Below, in pieces: positions 1-5,436 of a DNA stretch of 19,552 nucleotides. The position numbers and the translations under genes were made by a program. Under the pieces are notes generated by a model that saw only the letters and a list, made by a program, of their open reading frames with translations, searched no databases and was not told the DNA's origin. Every line of letters starts with the position of its first letter. Positions within the stretch are counted from its first letter, which is position 1. Source of the stretch: Bryobacteraceae bacterium (GTDB lineage Bacteria; Acidobacteriota; Terriglobia; Bryobacterales; Bryobacteraceae); contig JACMLA010000346.1 of NCBI GenBank assembly GCA_014379815.1, positions 1 through 19,552 on the forward strand. The letters are read 5' to 3'.

Positions 1-304
1 CCGGCAGCTCTGCCCGACGCACCCGGATTTTTACCTCGATACGCGAACCGAGGCGGTTGAGGACCGACATGAGCCGGTCCACGGTGAACCGCCCAAGATC
101 CGCGTTGCGGATGCGCGAGAAGTCGGCGGCGGCGATGCCCGTGCGGTCATGCGCCGCCCGTACAGTCAGCTGTTCCTTATCAAGCGCCTTGATGATCTCA
201 GCGGCGAGGATGGCCTTGAACTGCAAGGCATCCGCATTCTCGCGCCCAAGGTCCCGGAAGACGTTTCCGCTCCCGCGTACAATTTCCAGCTTTTCATTTT
301 TCAT
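1..304 (-). CDS. HTH (XRE/HigA-like) antitoxin, C-terminus cut by window edge
   Basis: The frame reads open from an ATG at 304 to the left edge of the window (at least 101 residues). It begins MKNEKLEIVRGSGNVFRDLG and contains a helix-turn-helix-like stretch at about residues 45-85 (LTVRAAHDRTGI, then AADFSRIRNADLGRFTVDRL). This is the pattern of the small XRE-type antitoxins (HTH_37-like, COG5606) that pair with Gp49/HigB-like toxins, and such a toxin remnant lies directly upstream. A good ribosome site (GAAGGAGATATTGCG) precedes the ATG. The ATG overlaps by two bases the TGA that would end the unbroken toxin frame, so the two were once translationally coupled. Family role: it binds the toxin and the shared operator and represses the locus. 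The true C-terminus lies outside the window. Confidence 0.8.
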   Translation of the reverse strand, partial: MKNEKLEIVRGSGNVFRDLGRENADALQFKAILAAEIIKALDKEQLTVRAAHDRTGIAAADFSRIRNADLGRFTVDRLMSVLNRLGSRIEVKIRVRRAELP

Positions 305-652
305 CGCAATATCTCCTTCAGTCGCTTCAAACGGTTTTAATCAGGTCGATCTCACGTTGTGGCGTCTCGATGCCTTGCGTCGATTTTTTCTGGAAGGCGT
401 GGATCACCCAGATATCGCTGCCGAGCTGCACCGCGTAGACAACCCGGTAGGCATCGCCCTCGAAAGGCAGCGCGATCTCCAGCACGCCGGAGCCAAGCCA
501 TGTAGCGGCTTCGCAATATCGGCCTTGCCGCCCTCGGCTGCAATTGTCAAAGCTGTGAGGCAGATCGCCTGTGCCCCTTCCGGGAACATCTCGAATTTCC
601 TGAGAGCTGCCTTGAGCCGGGAAACAGGCCGGGTCTTACGGACTTCCTCCAT
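301..652 (-). pseudogene. Frameshifted Gp49/HigB-like (RelE superfamily) toxin
   Basis: Three frames read end to end give one complete toxin of the phage Gp49-like/HigB family (PF05973 type), which normally inhibits translation by cleaving mRNA. Frame one starts at ATG 652 (MEEVRKTRPVSRLKAALRKF, later FPEGAQAICLTALTIAAEGG and KADIAKPLHG). Near 491-497 one base is missing, and the next frame continues SGVLEIALPFEGDAYRVVYA, VQLGSDIWVIHAFQKKS and ETPQREIDLIKT. Near 331-338 (a TTTT run on the plus strand) another base is missing. As it stands, frame two stops at TGA 327-329; the third frame restores the family tail RLKRLKEILR and ends in TGA 301-303, overlapping the antitoxin ATG. The ancestral length would be about 117 aa, normal for the family. 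Two losses suggest decay, but sequencing error at short base runs cannot be excluded. An in-frame TGA before ATG 652 supports this start. Confidence 0.85.
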
Positions 653-683
653 CCGTCATCGAGTGCCATCCATATCATCCAAT

Positions 684-701
684 GTTGTCATATTTGACAA
701 C
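684..701. promoter_or_regulatory. Palindrome, likely operator of the toxin-antitoxin locus
   Basis: GTTGTCA-TATT-TGACAAC is a perfect inverted repeat with 7-bp arms and a 4-bp spacer, 32 bp upstream of the toxin ATG at 652. Type II antitoxins with HTH domains usually bind such palindromes to autoregulate their operon. The position fits an operator overlapping the promoter. The palindrome is seen directly; the assignment as operator is inferred. Confidence 0.5.
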
Positions 702-874
702 GACAGGTCGATCCCGAGGTAAGGCTTCCCGACGCGAAGCGTCCATGGACATAAAAACCGGTTACTAAGGGACTTCCCCCCTCCCGGACCGGCGAGTAAA
801 AAGATTTGTTAAGAATTATTGCGACCTGCAACTTCCGGTTGGATTTTAGCGTTATTACATTCAACTCCGTCCGC

Positions 875-914
875 GCGGGCGCATTGACCCAACCCAACTC
901 CTAAATGCGCCCGC
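875..914 (-). terminator. Stem-loop just after cysK, possible terminator
   Basis: Perfect 11-bp arms, GCGGGCGCATT (875-885) and AATGCGCCCGC (904-914), enclose an 18-nt loop. The hairpin begins 12 bp after the cysK stop codon. On the cysK strand no U tract follows, so it is not a textbook intrinsic terminator. On the plus strand a TTTT follows the stem. It may end or stabilise the cysK transcript, or act in both directions. Confidence 0.45.
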
Positions 915-926
915 TTTTCGCCGTTA

Positions 927-1880
927 TTAGTCGAACATACCTTCGAACAGTACGGTGCTCAGGTAACGTTCGCCAGCATCGGGCAGTACAACTACAATCA
1001 TCTTGCCTTTCATCTCCGGCTCTTTGGCGATCCTGACAGCAGCTGCGGCAGCCGCTCCGCAGGAGATACCGCACAAGATGCCTTCTTCGCGAGCCAGCCT
1101 GCGCGCCATCTCCACAGATTCTTCGTTGGAGACCTGCTCCACCCTGTCCACCATCGACATATCCAGTGTCTCCGGGACAAATCCCGCACCGATTCCCTGG
1201 ATCTTGTGGGGGCCCGGACGTACCTCTTCGCCGTTCCGGGTCTGCGTGATCACCGGGCTGTTTATCGGTTCCACGGCTATCGACTGGATGGGCCTCCCCA
1301 TGGTGTTCTTGAAATAGCGGGACACTCCGGTGATCGTGCCGCCGGTACCGACGCCAGAGACCAGAACATCTGTTTTGCCCTCGGTATCTTCCCAGATCTC
1401 CGGGCCCGTAGTCTGCTCATGGATTTCAGGGTTAGCCGGATTGCGAAACTGCTGCAGGAGCACGAAGCGATCCGGATCGGATGCCCGTATCTCTTCCGCC
1501 TTGGCAATAGCTCCTTTCATTCCCAGAACACCTTCGGTCAGTACCAGATTGGCTCCAAAGGTTTTCAAAACCTTTCGCCGTTCCATCGACATGGTCTCGG
1601 GCATGGTCAGCGTGATGGGATAGCCACGTGCCGCGGCAACAAATGCCAGCGCGATTCCGGTGTTTCCGCTGGTGGGTTCGATCAGTGCTTTGCCCGGCTT
1701 CAGGATGCCGCGTTTCTCCGCGTCCCAAACCATGGAAGCTCCGATGCGGCACTTCACGGAGTATGCCGGATTCCGGCCTTCAATCTTGGCGAGCAGAGTC
1801 ACAGGTGCGCCATCTGTGACCCGGTTCAGACGTACCAGCGGGCTCTTGCCAATACTCAAAGAATTGTCAGCGTAATACAT
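927..1880 (-). CDS. cysK: Cysteine synthase (O-acetylserine sulfhydrylase)
   Basis: A 317-aa cytosolic PLP enzyme that makes L-cysteine and acetate from O-acetyl-L-serine and sulfide. The PLP lysine lies in SVKCRIG (K43). The substrate/phosphate loop PTSGNTG is at 69-75, the glutamine segment [20 protein letters not shown] at 141-160, the glycine loop [10 protein letters not shown] at 176-185, and [10 protein letters not shown] lies near the C-terminus. Length and motifs match CysK of the E. coli type rather than CysM or cystathionine beta-synthase. The start at ATG 1880 ([18 protein letters not shown]) is preceded by GGAAGGAAA. An upstream in-frame extension would overlap the previous gene and adds nothing family-like. 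Only 13 bp separate it from the Rrf2-family gene upstream, so the two are almost certainly cotranscribed. Confidence 0.96.
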   Translation of the reverse strand: MYYADNSLSIGKSPLVRLNRVTDGAPVTLLAKIEGRNPAYSVKCRIGASMVWDAEKRGILKPGKALIEPTSGNTGIALAFVAAARGYPITLTMPETMSMERRKVLKTFGANLVLTEGVLGMKGAIAKAEEIRASDPDRFVLLQQFRNPANPEIHEQTTGPEIWEDTEGKTDVLVSGVGTGGTITGVSRYFKNTMGRPIQSIAVEPINSPVITQTRNGEEVRPGPHKIQGIGAGFVPETLDMSMVDRVEQVSNEESVEMARRLAREEGILCGISCGAAAAAAVRIAKEPEMKGKMIVVVLPDAGERYLSTVLFEGMFD

Positions 1881-1893
1881 AGGATTTCCTTCC

Positions 1894-2319
1894 TTATATT
1901 TCCCAGTTCGGCACGTATTTACCCTGCTTTTCACGCCACTGACGCACCAGATCGGCGAACGTCAGGGTATCGATCACGGCAGAAACAGAAGCATCCACCT
2001 GTCGCCATAATTCGGCCAGAGGATTGACCGTAACATTTTTTGCCACAGGCCTCGACCTCCTGCTGGACTCGACGAACCGAATTACCTGGCCGACGGTAAT
2101 TGCATTGGATGGGCGGGCCAGAAGGTAGCCTCCTTCTGCTCCGCGCCTCGATTCCACGAAGCCGCCTTGCTTCAGCGTAGCCAGTATGAGCTCCAGAAAT
2201 TTTTGTGGGATTTCCCGTCTCCTCGCGATATCTGCGATCTTGACAGGTTCACCTGAGGGTTGCTGCGCCAGATCGAACAGAGCCTGCAGAGCGTATTCGC
2301 CCTTAACAGAAATGTGCAT
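1894..2319 (-). CDS. Rrf2-family transcriptional regulator, CymR-like, cysteine-free
   Basis: A 141-aa winged-helix protein starting [20 protein letters not shown], with the Rrf2 recognition region [20 protein letters not shown] and the wing [19 protein letters not shown]. Unlike IscR, NsrR and RsrR it contains no cysteine, so it cannot hold an Fe-S cluster through the usual three cysteines (expected around residues 90-106, where [16 protein letters not shown] stands). Cysteine-free Rrf2 proteins include CymR, which in Bacillus represses sulfur genes in complex with CysK. Here cysK is the very next gene, so a CymR-CysK-like pair is a reasonable inference. A strong inverted repeat lies just upstream of the start, suggesting autoregulation. 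The ribosome site is poor. Family is certain; effector is inferred. Confidence 0.9.
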   Translation of the reverse strand: MHISVKGEYALQALFDLAQQPSGEPVKIADIARRREIPQKFLELILATLKQGGFVESRRGAEGGYLLARPSNAITVGQVIRFVESSRRSRPVAKNVTVNPLAELWRQVDASVSAVIDTLTFADLVRQWREKQGKYVPNWEI

Positions 2320-2325
2320 CCGTAG

Positions 2326-2352
2326 TAACCAATCTCTACCAGAGATTAGTTA
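2326..2352. promoter_or_regulatory. Inverted repeat, likely Rrf2 operator
   Basis: Left arm TAACCAATCTCT (2326-2337), spacer ACC, right arm AGAGATTAGTTA (2341-2352). Eleven of twelve arm positions pair. It ends 7 bp before the start codon of the Rrf2-family gene. Size and A/T-rich ends resemble known Rrf2-family sites. It most likely lets the regulator control itself and cysK together. Confidence 0.65.
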
Positions 2353-2368
2353 ATCACAAGGCTCCGAG

Positions 2369-2932
2369 TCAGATGACGAGGGCGCCCCGGAGTTCGAGCT
2401 CAGCATGATCAACCCAGCGATTCAAGGAGGTGTTTTGGACGAAGGTTAAATTCTCGATGGAAACAGGCCCTTTCGGCGCACTTTCCGTCCACCGTCGGAA
2501 CGCCATCTCGTATCGCTCGGCCACCGTGTCCGGGTCCAGTCCCTGTGCCAGAGTGATATGCGGGTGGTACGTGTGTGGCTCGTCAAAGTACAGCGGTCCT
2601 GAATTCAAGACGTCATGCATGTCGAAGAAGCACTTACGGCCGCGACTGATATCGGCGAAGATCACCGAGGTTTCTGAGAAGACTCGGATCCTGGGGACCT
2701 CGATGTCGAAAGCAGGAAACTGTGCACTGCGGCGACGAAGATCGGACTCTGCGATCGATGCGTCCACCTCAAGTGGTCTCGGCGGCAAGATCGTAACATG
2801 TGACTGTGCCACGCATCCGGAAACCAGTTCCTGACGCAGTTGCGTAATGAAATCGCCCAGCGGTTCCGGGATGTAGCTGACAACCGCGTATTGGTTCACA
2901 AGCTGTGAAGAACTGGGTGGGCCGCAATTCAC
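2369..2932 (-). CDS. 2H-phosphoesterase / 2'-5' RNA ligase family protein
   Basis: A 187-aa protein with the two hallmark motifs of the 2H phosphoesterase superfamily: SHVTIL (H45-x-T47) and HPHITL (H125-x-T127), about 80 residues apart as in LigT/ThpR-like and CPDase-like folds. These enzymes cleave or join 2'-phosphate bonds (2',3'-cyclic phosphates, 2'-5' linkages, some cyclic oligonucleotides). The substrate here cannot be read from sequence. The start GTG 2932 overlaps the TGA of the upstream gene (GTGA) and has GAGGAA eight bases before it, so coupled translation is likely. An earlier in-frame ATG at 3010 would overlap that gene by about 80 bp and is less likely. A second possible start is GTG 2899, just before the conserved NQYAVVSYIP. 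Confidence 0.85.
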   Translation of the reverse strand: MNCGPPSSSQLVNQYAVVSYIPEPLGDFITQLRQELVSGCVAQSHVTILPPRPLEVDASIAESDLRRRSAQFPAFDIEVPRIRVFSETSVIFADISRGRKCFFDMHDVLNSGPLYFDEPHTYHPHITLAQGLDPDTVAERYEMAFRRWTESAPKGPVSIENLTFVQNTSLNRWVDHAELELRGALVI

Positions 2933-3261
2933 CGGACTGCTTCCTCTGTCGCGGACCCGGATGTGGGAACTGATCCCGGAATCTCCGGTTTGGTCTCTAT
3001 CACCAGCCATTGCGCCTGTTCGAAGCCTACGAATTTGTAGATGCGCAGATCACCGCAATCCGATTCCAAAATGTCACCAGGTTGCAACGCGTCCGCCGAG
3101 TCCTTCAGTTCCAACCATGCCGCATAAGGAGTTCGCGCCTCCACAGAGGACGCTGCTTCGTAGTCTTTGGCCCGCACAGTCGAAAGACCCAAAGTATGAG
3201 GCGCCCAGCGAAATTGCTGACGGGCAGTCTCTTTCAGGCGGTGAAGGCGGTAGACGGGCAC
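2929..3261 (-). CDS. Conserved hypothetical protein, 110 aa
   Basis: I do not recognise a named family. The protein starts at GTG 3261 (MPVYRLHRLKETARQQFRWA) and is soluble, with no signal or membrane segment. A central stretch (YAAWLELKDSADALQPGDIL, then ESDCGDLRIYKFVGFEQAQW) looks like a small beta-rich domain; a low-complexity SVPTSGSATEE tail follows. It overlaps the 3' end of the patatin gene by 28 bp and the 2H-phosphoesterase start by 4 bp, so all three were probably translated from one message and may act together. Coding is supported by this conserved overlapping layout and by an intact frame with typical codon use. Confidence 0.7.
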   Translation of the reverse strand: MPVYRLHRLKETARQQFRWAPHTLGLSTVRAKDYEAASSVEARTPYAAWLELKDSADALQPGDILESDCGDLRIYKFVGFEQAQWLVIETKPEIPGSVPTSGSATEEAVR

Positions 3262-4076
3262 CCTTGACTATTCTCCCCAGGGACAAAGTGTAAGTTATCC
3301 CGAATGCCGTATTTTACAACTGAGGTAAGCGCAGCTTCGCAATCAGTTCGCCCCATGTCGATCCACCGGCTTGTGTTTGGACTGGTCCAGCACATCGAAT
3401 CCCAGGCCGATCCCAGTGGGTTCTCCGGCGTGATTTCGATAATTTCCACGTCCCCGGCTCCGGGCGGAGAATACTTGCTCCACAACTGCACGCCCTGGAC
3501 AAGTCTCTTTATCCACGACGAGCGCGTTTTCAGCAGATTTACCGCTACGATGCGCGTGGCACCCATCTCCAGAGCTGCCCAAACCGGCAGTGGATCCATG
3601 AGTCCACCGTCTGTGTAGTAATTCCCATCGATCTGGTATTGCGGCAGGATGAACGGGACAGAGCAAGAGGCGGCAATGTGTTTCCACCGGATGTCCGGCG
3701 CACGGAACAGGGTGGGGCGCATACGCTTCAGCTCGGTTAAGACAACACCGAATTCTGTCTGCACGTGATACCCGGCGCACATCTCCTGGATCGTATCGAC
3801 AAGACGGCTCGAGTCGAGGATCCCATCAGTCAGGGAGTTCGGCATTCTCCAGCGAAGTTCCGACATGACGTGGAGGTTCAGCCATCGGTCCACGAGTTCC
3901 GGCCCTGTGCAGCCTCCCGCGATCAGCCGTCCGTTCAGAGAGCCGACTGAGGCACCCACAACGATGTCGGGCTGATAGACGGTGGACAGGACATCCCAGA
4001 CGCCGGCCTGGTACGACCCGAACATTCCGCCGGCAGACAAAACGAGTGCCGTCTTTTCTTCAGCGTTCACATGCAT
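3234..4076 (-). CDS. Patatin-like phospholipase (RssA/COG1752 type)
   Basis: A 280-aa serine acyl hydrolase with a complete Ser-Asp dyad. The glycine-rich oxyanion loop is SAGGMFGSYQAGVW (14-27), the nucleophile elbow GASVGS (S43) and the aspartate motif YTDGG (D156). Between them CSVPFILPQYQIDG is the usual strand before the DGG. It should release fatty acids from phospholipids or related esters. There is no signal peptide, so it is probably cytosolic or loosely membrane-bound. The start is taken at ATG 4076 (MHVNAEEKTALVLSAGG); an upstream TTG at 4124 would add 16 residues unlike the family. No clear ribosome site is visible. It is the first gene of the minus-strand run that continues through the 110-aa protein and the 2H-phosphoesterase. 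A distant link to signalling phospholipases is discussed as a finding. Confidence 0.88.
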   Translation of the reverse strand: MHVNAEEKTALVLSAGGMFGSYQAGVWDVLSTVYQPDIVVGASVGSLNGRLIAGGCTGPELVDRWLNLHVMSELRWRMPNSLTDGILDSSRLVDTIQEMCAGYHVQTEFGVVLTELKRMRPTLFRAPDIRWKHIAASCSVPFILPQYQIDGNYYTDGGLMDPLPVWAALEMGATRIVAVNLLKTRSSWIKRLVQGVQLWSKYSPPGAGDVEIIEITPENPLGSAWDSMCWTSPNTSRWIDMGRTDCEAALTSVVKYGIRDNLHFVPGENSQGCPSTAFTA

Positions 4077-4135
4077 ACGATACGTAACGCGCGACTTGCG
4101 TTTCAGAGGGGAAGGAAACGACAATAAATTTGCTC

Positions 4136-4702
4136 ATGCCATTCGATCCTCTCCGCTACAGTTTGCCTGTGGCGGATATGCTCCGCACGGAGGTAACCGA
4201 AAGCCGCTTGCTCCCTCTTGTGTTAAATCGGCCTGTTGCAGACCATCCTTTAGAGATGCTGCGTTTTGCCAGCTCTGTTGATCTTTTTCCTGGCGCACGG
4301 GCTCCGGAGGCTGCACTTGCGGGTTTATGGCTCTATTTCTCATACTTTAACGAGGCTCACGGCATCGCGCAGGACCTGCCGTCCGCAGAAGGCAGCTACT
4401 GGCATGGCATCCTTCACCGACAGGAACCCGACATTATCAACGCGGGATATTGGTTCCGGCGGGTCGGGCAGCATGCTGTTTTTGAGGCACTTCGGGACGC
4501 GTCGGCACCAATCCTCGCGCAAGCCAATACAGGGTCCGCAAAGGTTCTGGAAGGAAATACGTGGAATCCTGTTGCCTTTAATGAGTTTTGTGACTCTGCG
4601 CGCCGACGGCCGGGCTCAGCGGAAGAAGTCGTGGCGCGTCAGATTACAACCCTTGAGTGGCAGTTGCTGTTTGACTATTGCGCCTCACCGGCTGCGGCTT
4701 AG
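4136..4702 (+). CDS. Conserved hypothetical protein with WHGILHRQEPD motif
   Basis: A 188-aa protein of no family I can name. Its best landmark is SYWHGILHRQEPDIINAGYW followed by FRRVG near residues 86-110. This His/Arg/Glu/Asp-rich, Trp-rich motif looks conserved and possibly catalytic or ligand-binding. An earlier part (AALAGLWLYFSYFNEAHGIA) is hydrophobic but reads as a buried helix rather than a membrane anchor. The C-terminal part ends FDYCASPAAA. The start is ATG 4136 (MPFDPLRYSLPVADMLRTE) or TTG 4130. It diverges from the patatin gene with only 59 bp between the starts. The last eight codons, including the stop, lie inside a 51-bp sequence repeated at 5349-5399. Confidence 0.7.
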   Translation: MPFDPLRYSLPVADMLRTEVTESRLLPLVLNRPVADHPLEMLRFASSVDLFPGARAPEAALAGLWLYFSYFNEAHGIAQDLPSAEGSYWHGILHRQEPDIINAGYWFRRVGQHAVFEALRDASAPILAQANTGSAKVLEGNTWNPVAFNEFCDSARRRPGSAEEVVARQITTLEWQLLFDYCASPAAA

Positions 4703-4729
4703 TGCGTCTGCACCGGAGTTGTTCGCGCT
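4679..4729 (+). repeat. 51-bp direct repeat, left copy
   Basis: This stretch matches 5349-5399 at 50 of 51 positions (the mismatch is G at 4721 versus C at 5391). It begins inside the last codons of the 188-aa gene (TGCGCCTCACCGGCTGCGGC and onward) and runs 27 bp beyond its stop. With the right copy it brackets the toxin-antitoxin pair, as expected of duplicated ends of an inserted segment. Confidence 0.95.
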
Positions 4730-4826
4730 CTGGCTCGGTCACGAACTCTTTAAACGCTCGGTTGGAGAACTTCAAGCAATAGCCGCCGCCGCATTTCGAC
4801 CACGCGCTCAAACCTCGACATTGTGC

Positions 4827-4832
4827 TACATA
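4827..4832 (+). promoter_or_regulatory. Possible extended -10 (TGC-TACATA) of the toxin-antitoxin pair
   Basis: GTGCTACATAAT contains TG-n-TACATA, an extended -10-like sequence 17 bp before the antitoxin ATG at 4850. No good -35 box is visible. Similar TGCTAC sequences precede phoH and the BON gene. Inferred only. Confidence 0.3.
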
Positions 4833-4849
4833 ATTCAGAGAGCTCAGCC

Positions 4850-5044
4850 ATGATGGAAGGAATCAAGTTCGTCACCGACGCTAAGGGCAATAAGGTAGCC
4901 GTCCAGCTCGACCTTAAGGAGCACGGGGACCTCTGGGAAGACATTCAGGATGGGCTCGTCGCCGAAGCACGGAGAGACGAGAAGAGCATTCCCTGGGCGG
5001 AGGTGAAAACCGGTCTCGTCAAAAGCGGCAAGCTCAATAAGTGA
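4850..5044 (+). CDS. Small antitoxin partner of RelE/ParE-type toxin
   Basis: A 64-aa acidic, helical protein (MMEGIKFVTDAKGNKVAVQL, then DLKEHGDLWEDIQDGLVAEA) whose stop TGA overlaps the toxin start GTG at 5041 (GTGA). The opening 'xFVTDAKGNKVAVQLDLKEHGDLWEDIQD' pattern occurs in small antitoxins placed before RelE-family toxins; it is neither classic RelB/DinJ nor Phd. Expected role: it neutralises the toxin by direct binding and represses the operon. Start choice: ATG 4850 or the adjacent ATG 4853, with a weak GAGAG ahead. A GTG at 4823 would overlap the putative -10 region. The function rests mainly on position beside the toxin. Confidence 0.75.
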   Translation: MMEGIKFVTDAKGNKVAVQLDLKEHGDLWEDIQDGLVAEARRDEKSIPWAEVKTGLVKSGKLNK

Positions 5045-5304
5045 CGCGGTACACGCTCCTTGTCAAACCTTCCGCGCAGAAGGAGCTGAATGCACTCAAC
5101 GATAAGAAGCTCATCGGTCGGCTTGTAGCGAAGATAGAAGCTCTCATTGCAAATCCTCGCCCCGCAGGATGCAGAAAGCTCCAGGGATTTCGGGACCTTT
5201 GGCGTGTTCGGGTCGGGGATTACCGTATTGTGTACGCCATCGATGACGGCAGCAGGTGCATCGACGTTACGCGTATCGCGCAGCGAAGCGAAGTCTATGA
5301 CTGA
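5041..5304 (+). CDS. RelE/ParE-family toxin
   Basis: An 87-aa basic protein with the full RelE/ParE pattern: MTRYTLLVKPSAQKELNALN, the middle KIEALIANPRPAGCRKLQGF, then RDLWRVRVGDYRIVYAIDDG and the end VTRIAQRSEVYD. The conserved GCRKLQGFRDLWRVRVGDYRIVY core matches RelE-like mRNA interferases more than gyrase-poisoning ParE, but the two cannot be split safely by eye. In contrast to the toxin at 301-652, this frame is intact. The GTG start overlaps the antitoxin stop by 4 bp, so the pair is translationally coupled with the antitoxin first. The module sits between the two 51-bp repeats, a sign of acquisition as a unit. Confidence 0.92.
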   Translation: MTRYTLLVKPSAQKELNALNDKKLIGRLVAKIEALIANPRPAGCRKLQGFRDLWRVRVGDYRIVYAIDDGSRCIDVTRIAQRSEVYD

Positions 5305-5348
5305 TCCGAACAAGCGAACAGAAGAGGCTGAAGTAAACTGAGCACCGC

Positions 5349-5399
5349 TGCGCCTCACCGGCTGCGGCTTAGTGCGTCTGCACCGGAGTTCTTCGCGCT
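5349..5399 (+). repeat. 51-bp direct repeat, right copy
   Basis: Second copy of the 4679-4729 sequence, 670 bp downstream, one mismatch. It lies 44 bp after the toxin stop and ends 37 bp before the HlyD-type gene. A short imperfect stem (CCGG..TGC with GCA.CCGG) can form within it, but it lacks the conserved ends of integron attC sites. Confidence 0.95.
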
Positions 5400-5436
5400 T
5401 GCGTCATCTTAGAAAACGGAGAAAACGGGAGAGTTC

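Noticed and set aside
1206..2027. Long open frame (273 codons) on the plus strand opposite cysK
   Set aside because: Shadow of cysK: no recognisable domain, and the minus-strand frame is an unmistakable enzyme.
4266..4853. 195-codon plus-strand frame overlapping the unknown 188-aa gene and running to the antitoxin
   Set aside because: Arg/Ser-rich translation over the 188-aa gene. Its tail looks more protein-like (SAPELFALWLGHELF) but ends by chance near the antitoxin; no family recognised.
4130..5304. CBASS or other complete defence island around the patatin and toxin-antitoxin genes
   Set aside because: No CD-NTase, Cap2/Cap3, nuclease or restriction gene is present, so no full system can be claimed.
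4679..5399. Integron gene cassette with attC sites (a toxin-antitoxin pair between repeats)
   Set aside because: The repeats lack the RYYYAAC and GTTRRRY core ends, the inverted structure is poor, and there is no integrase or second cassette.
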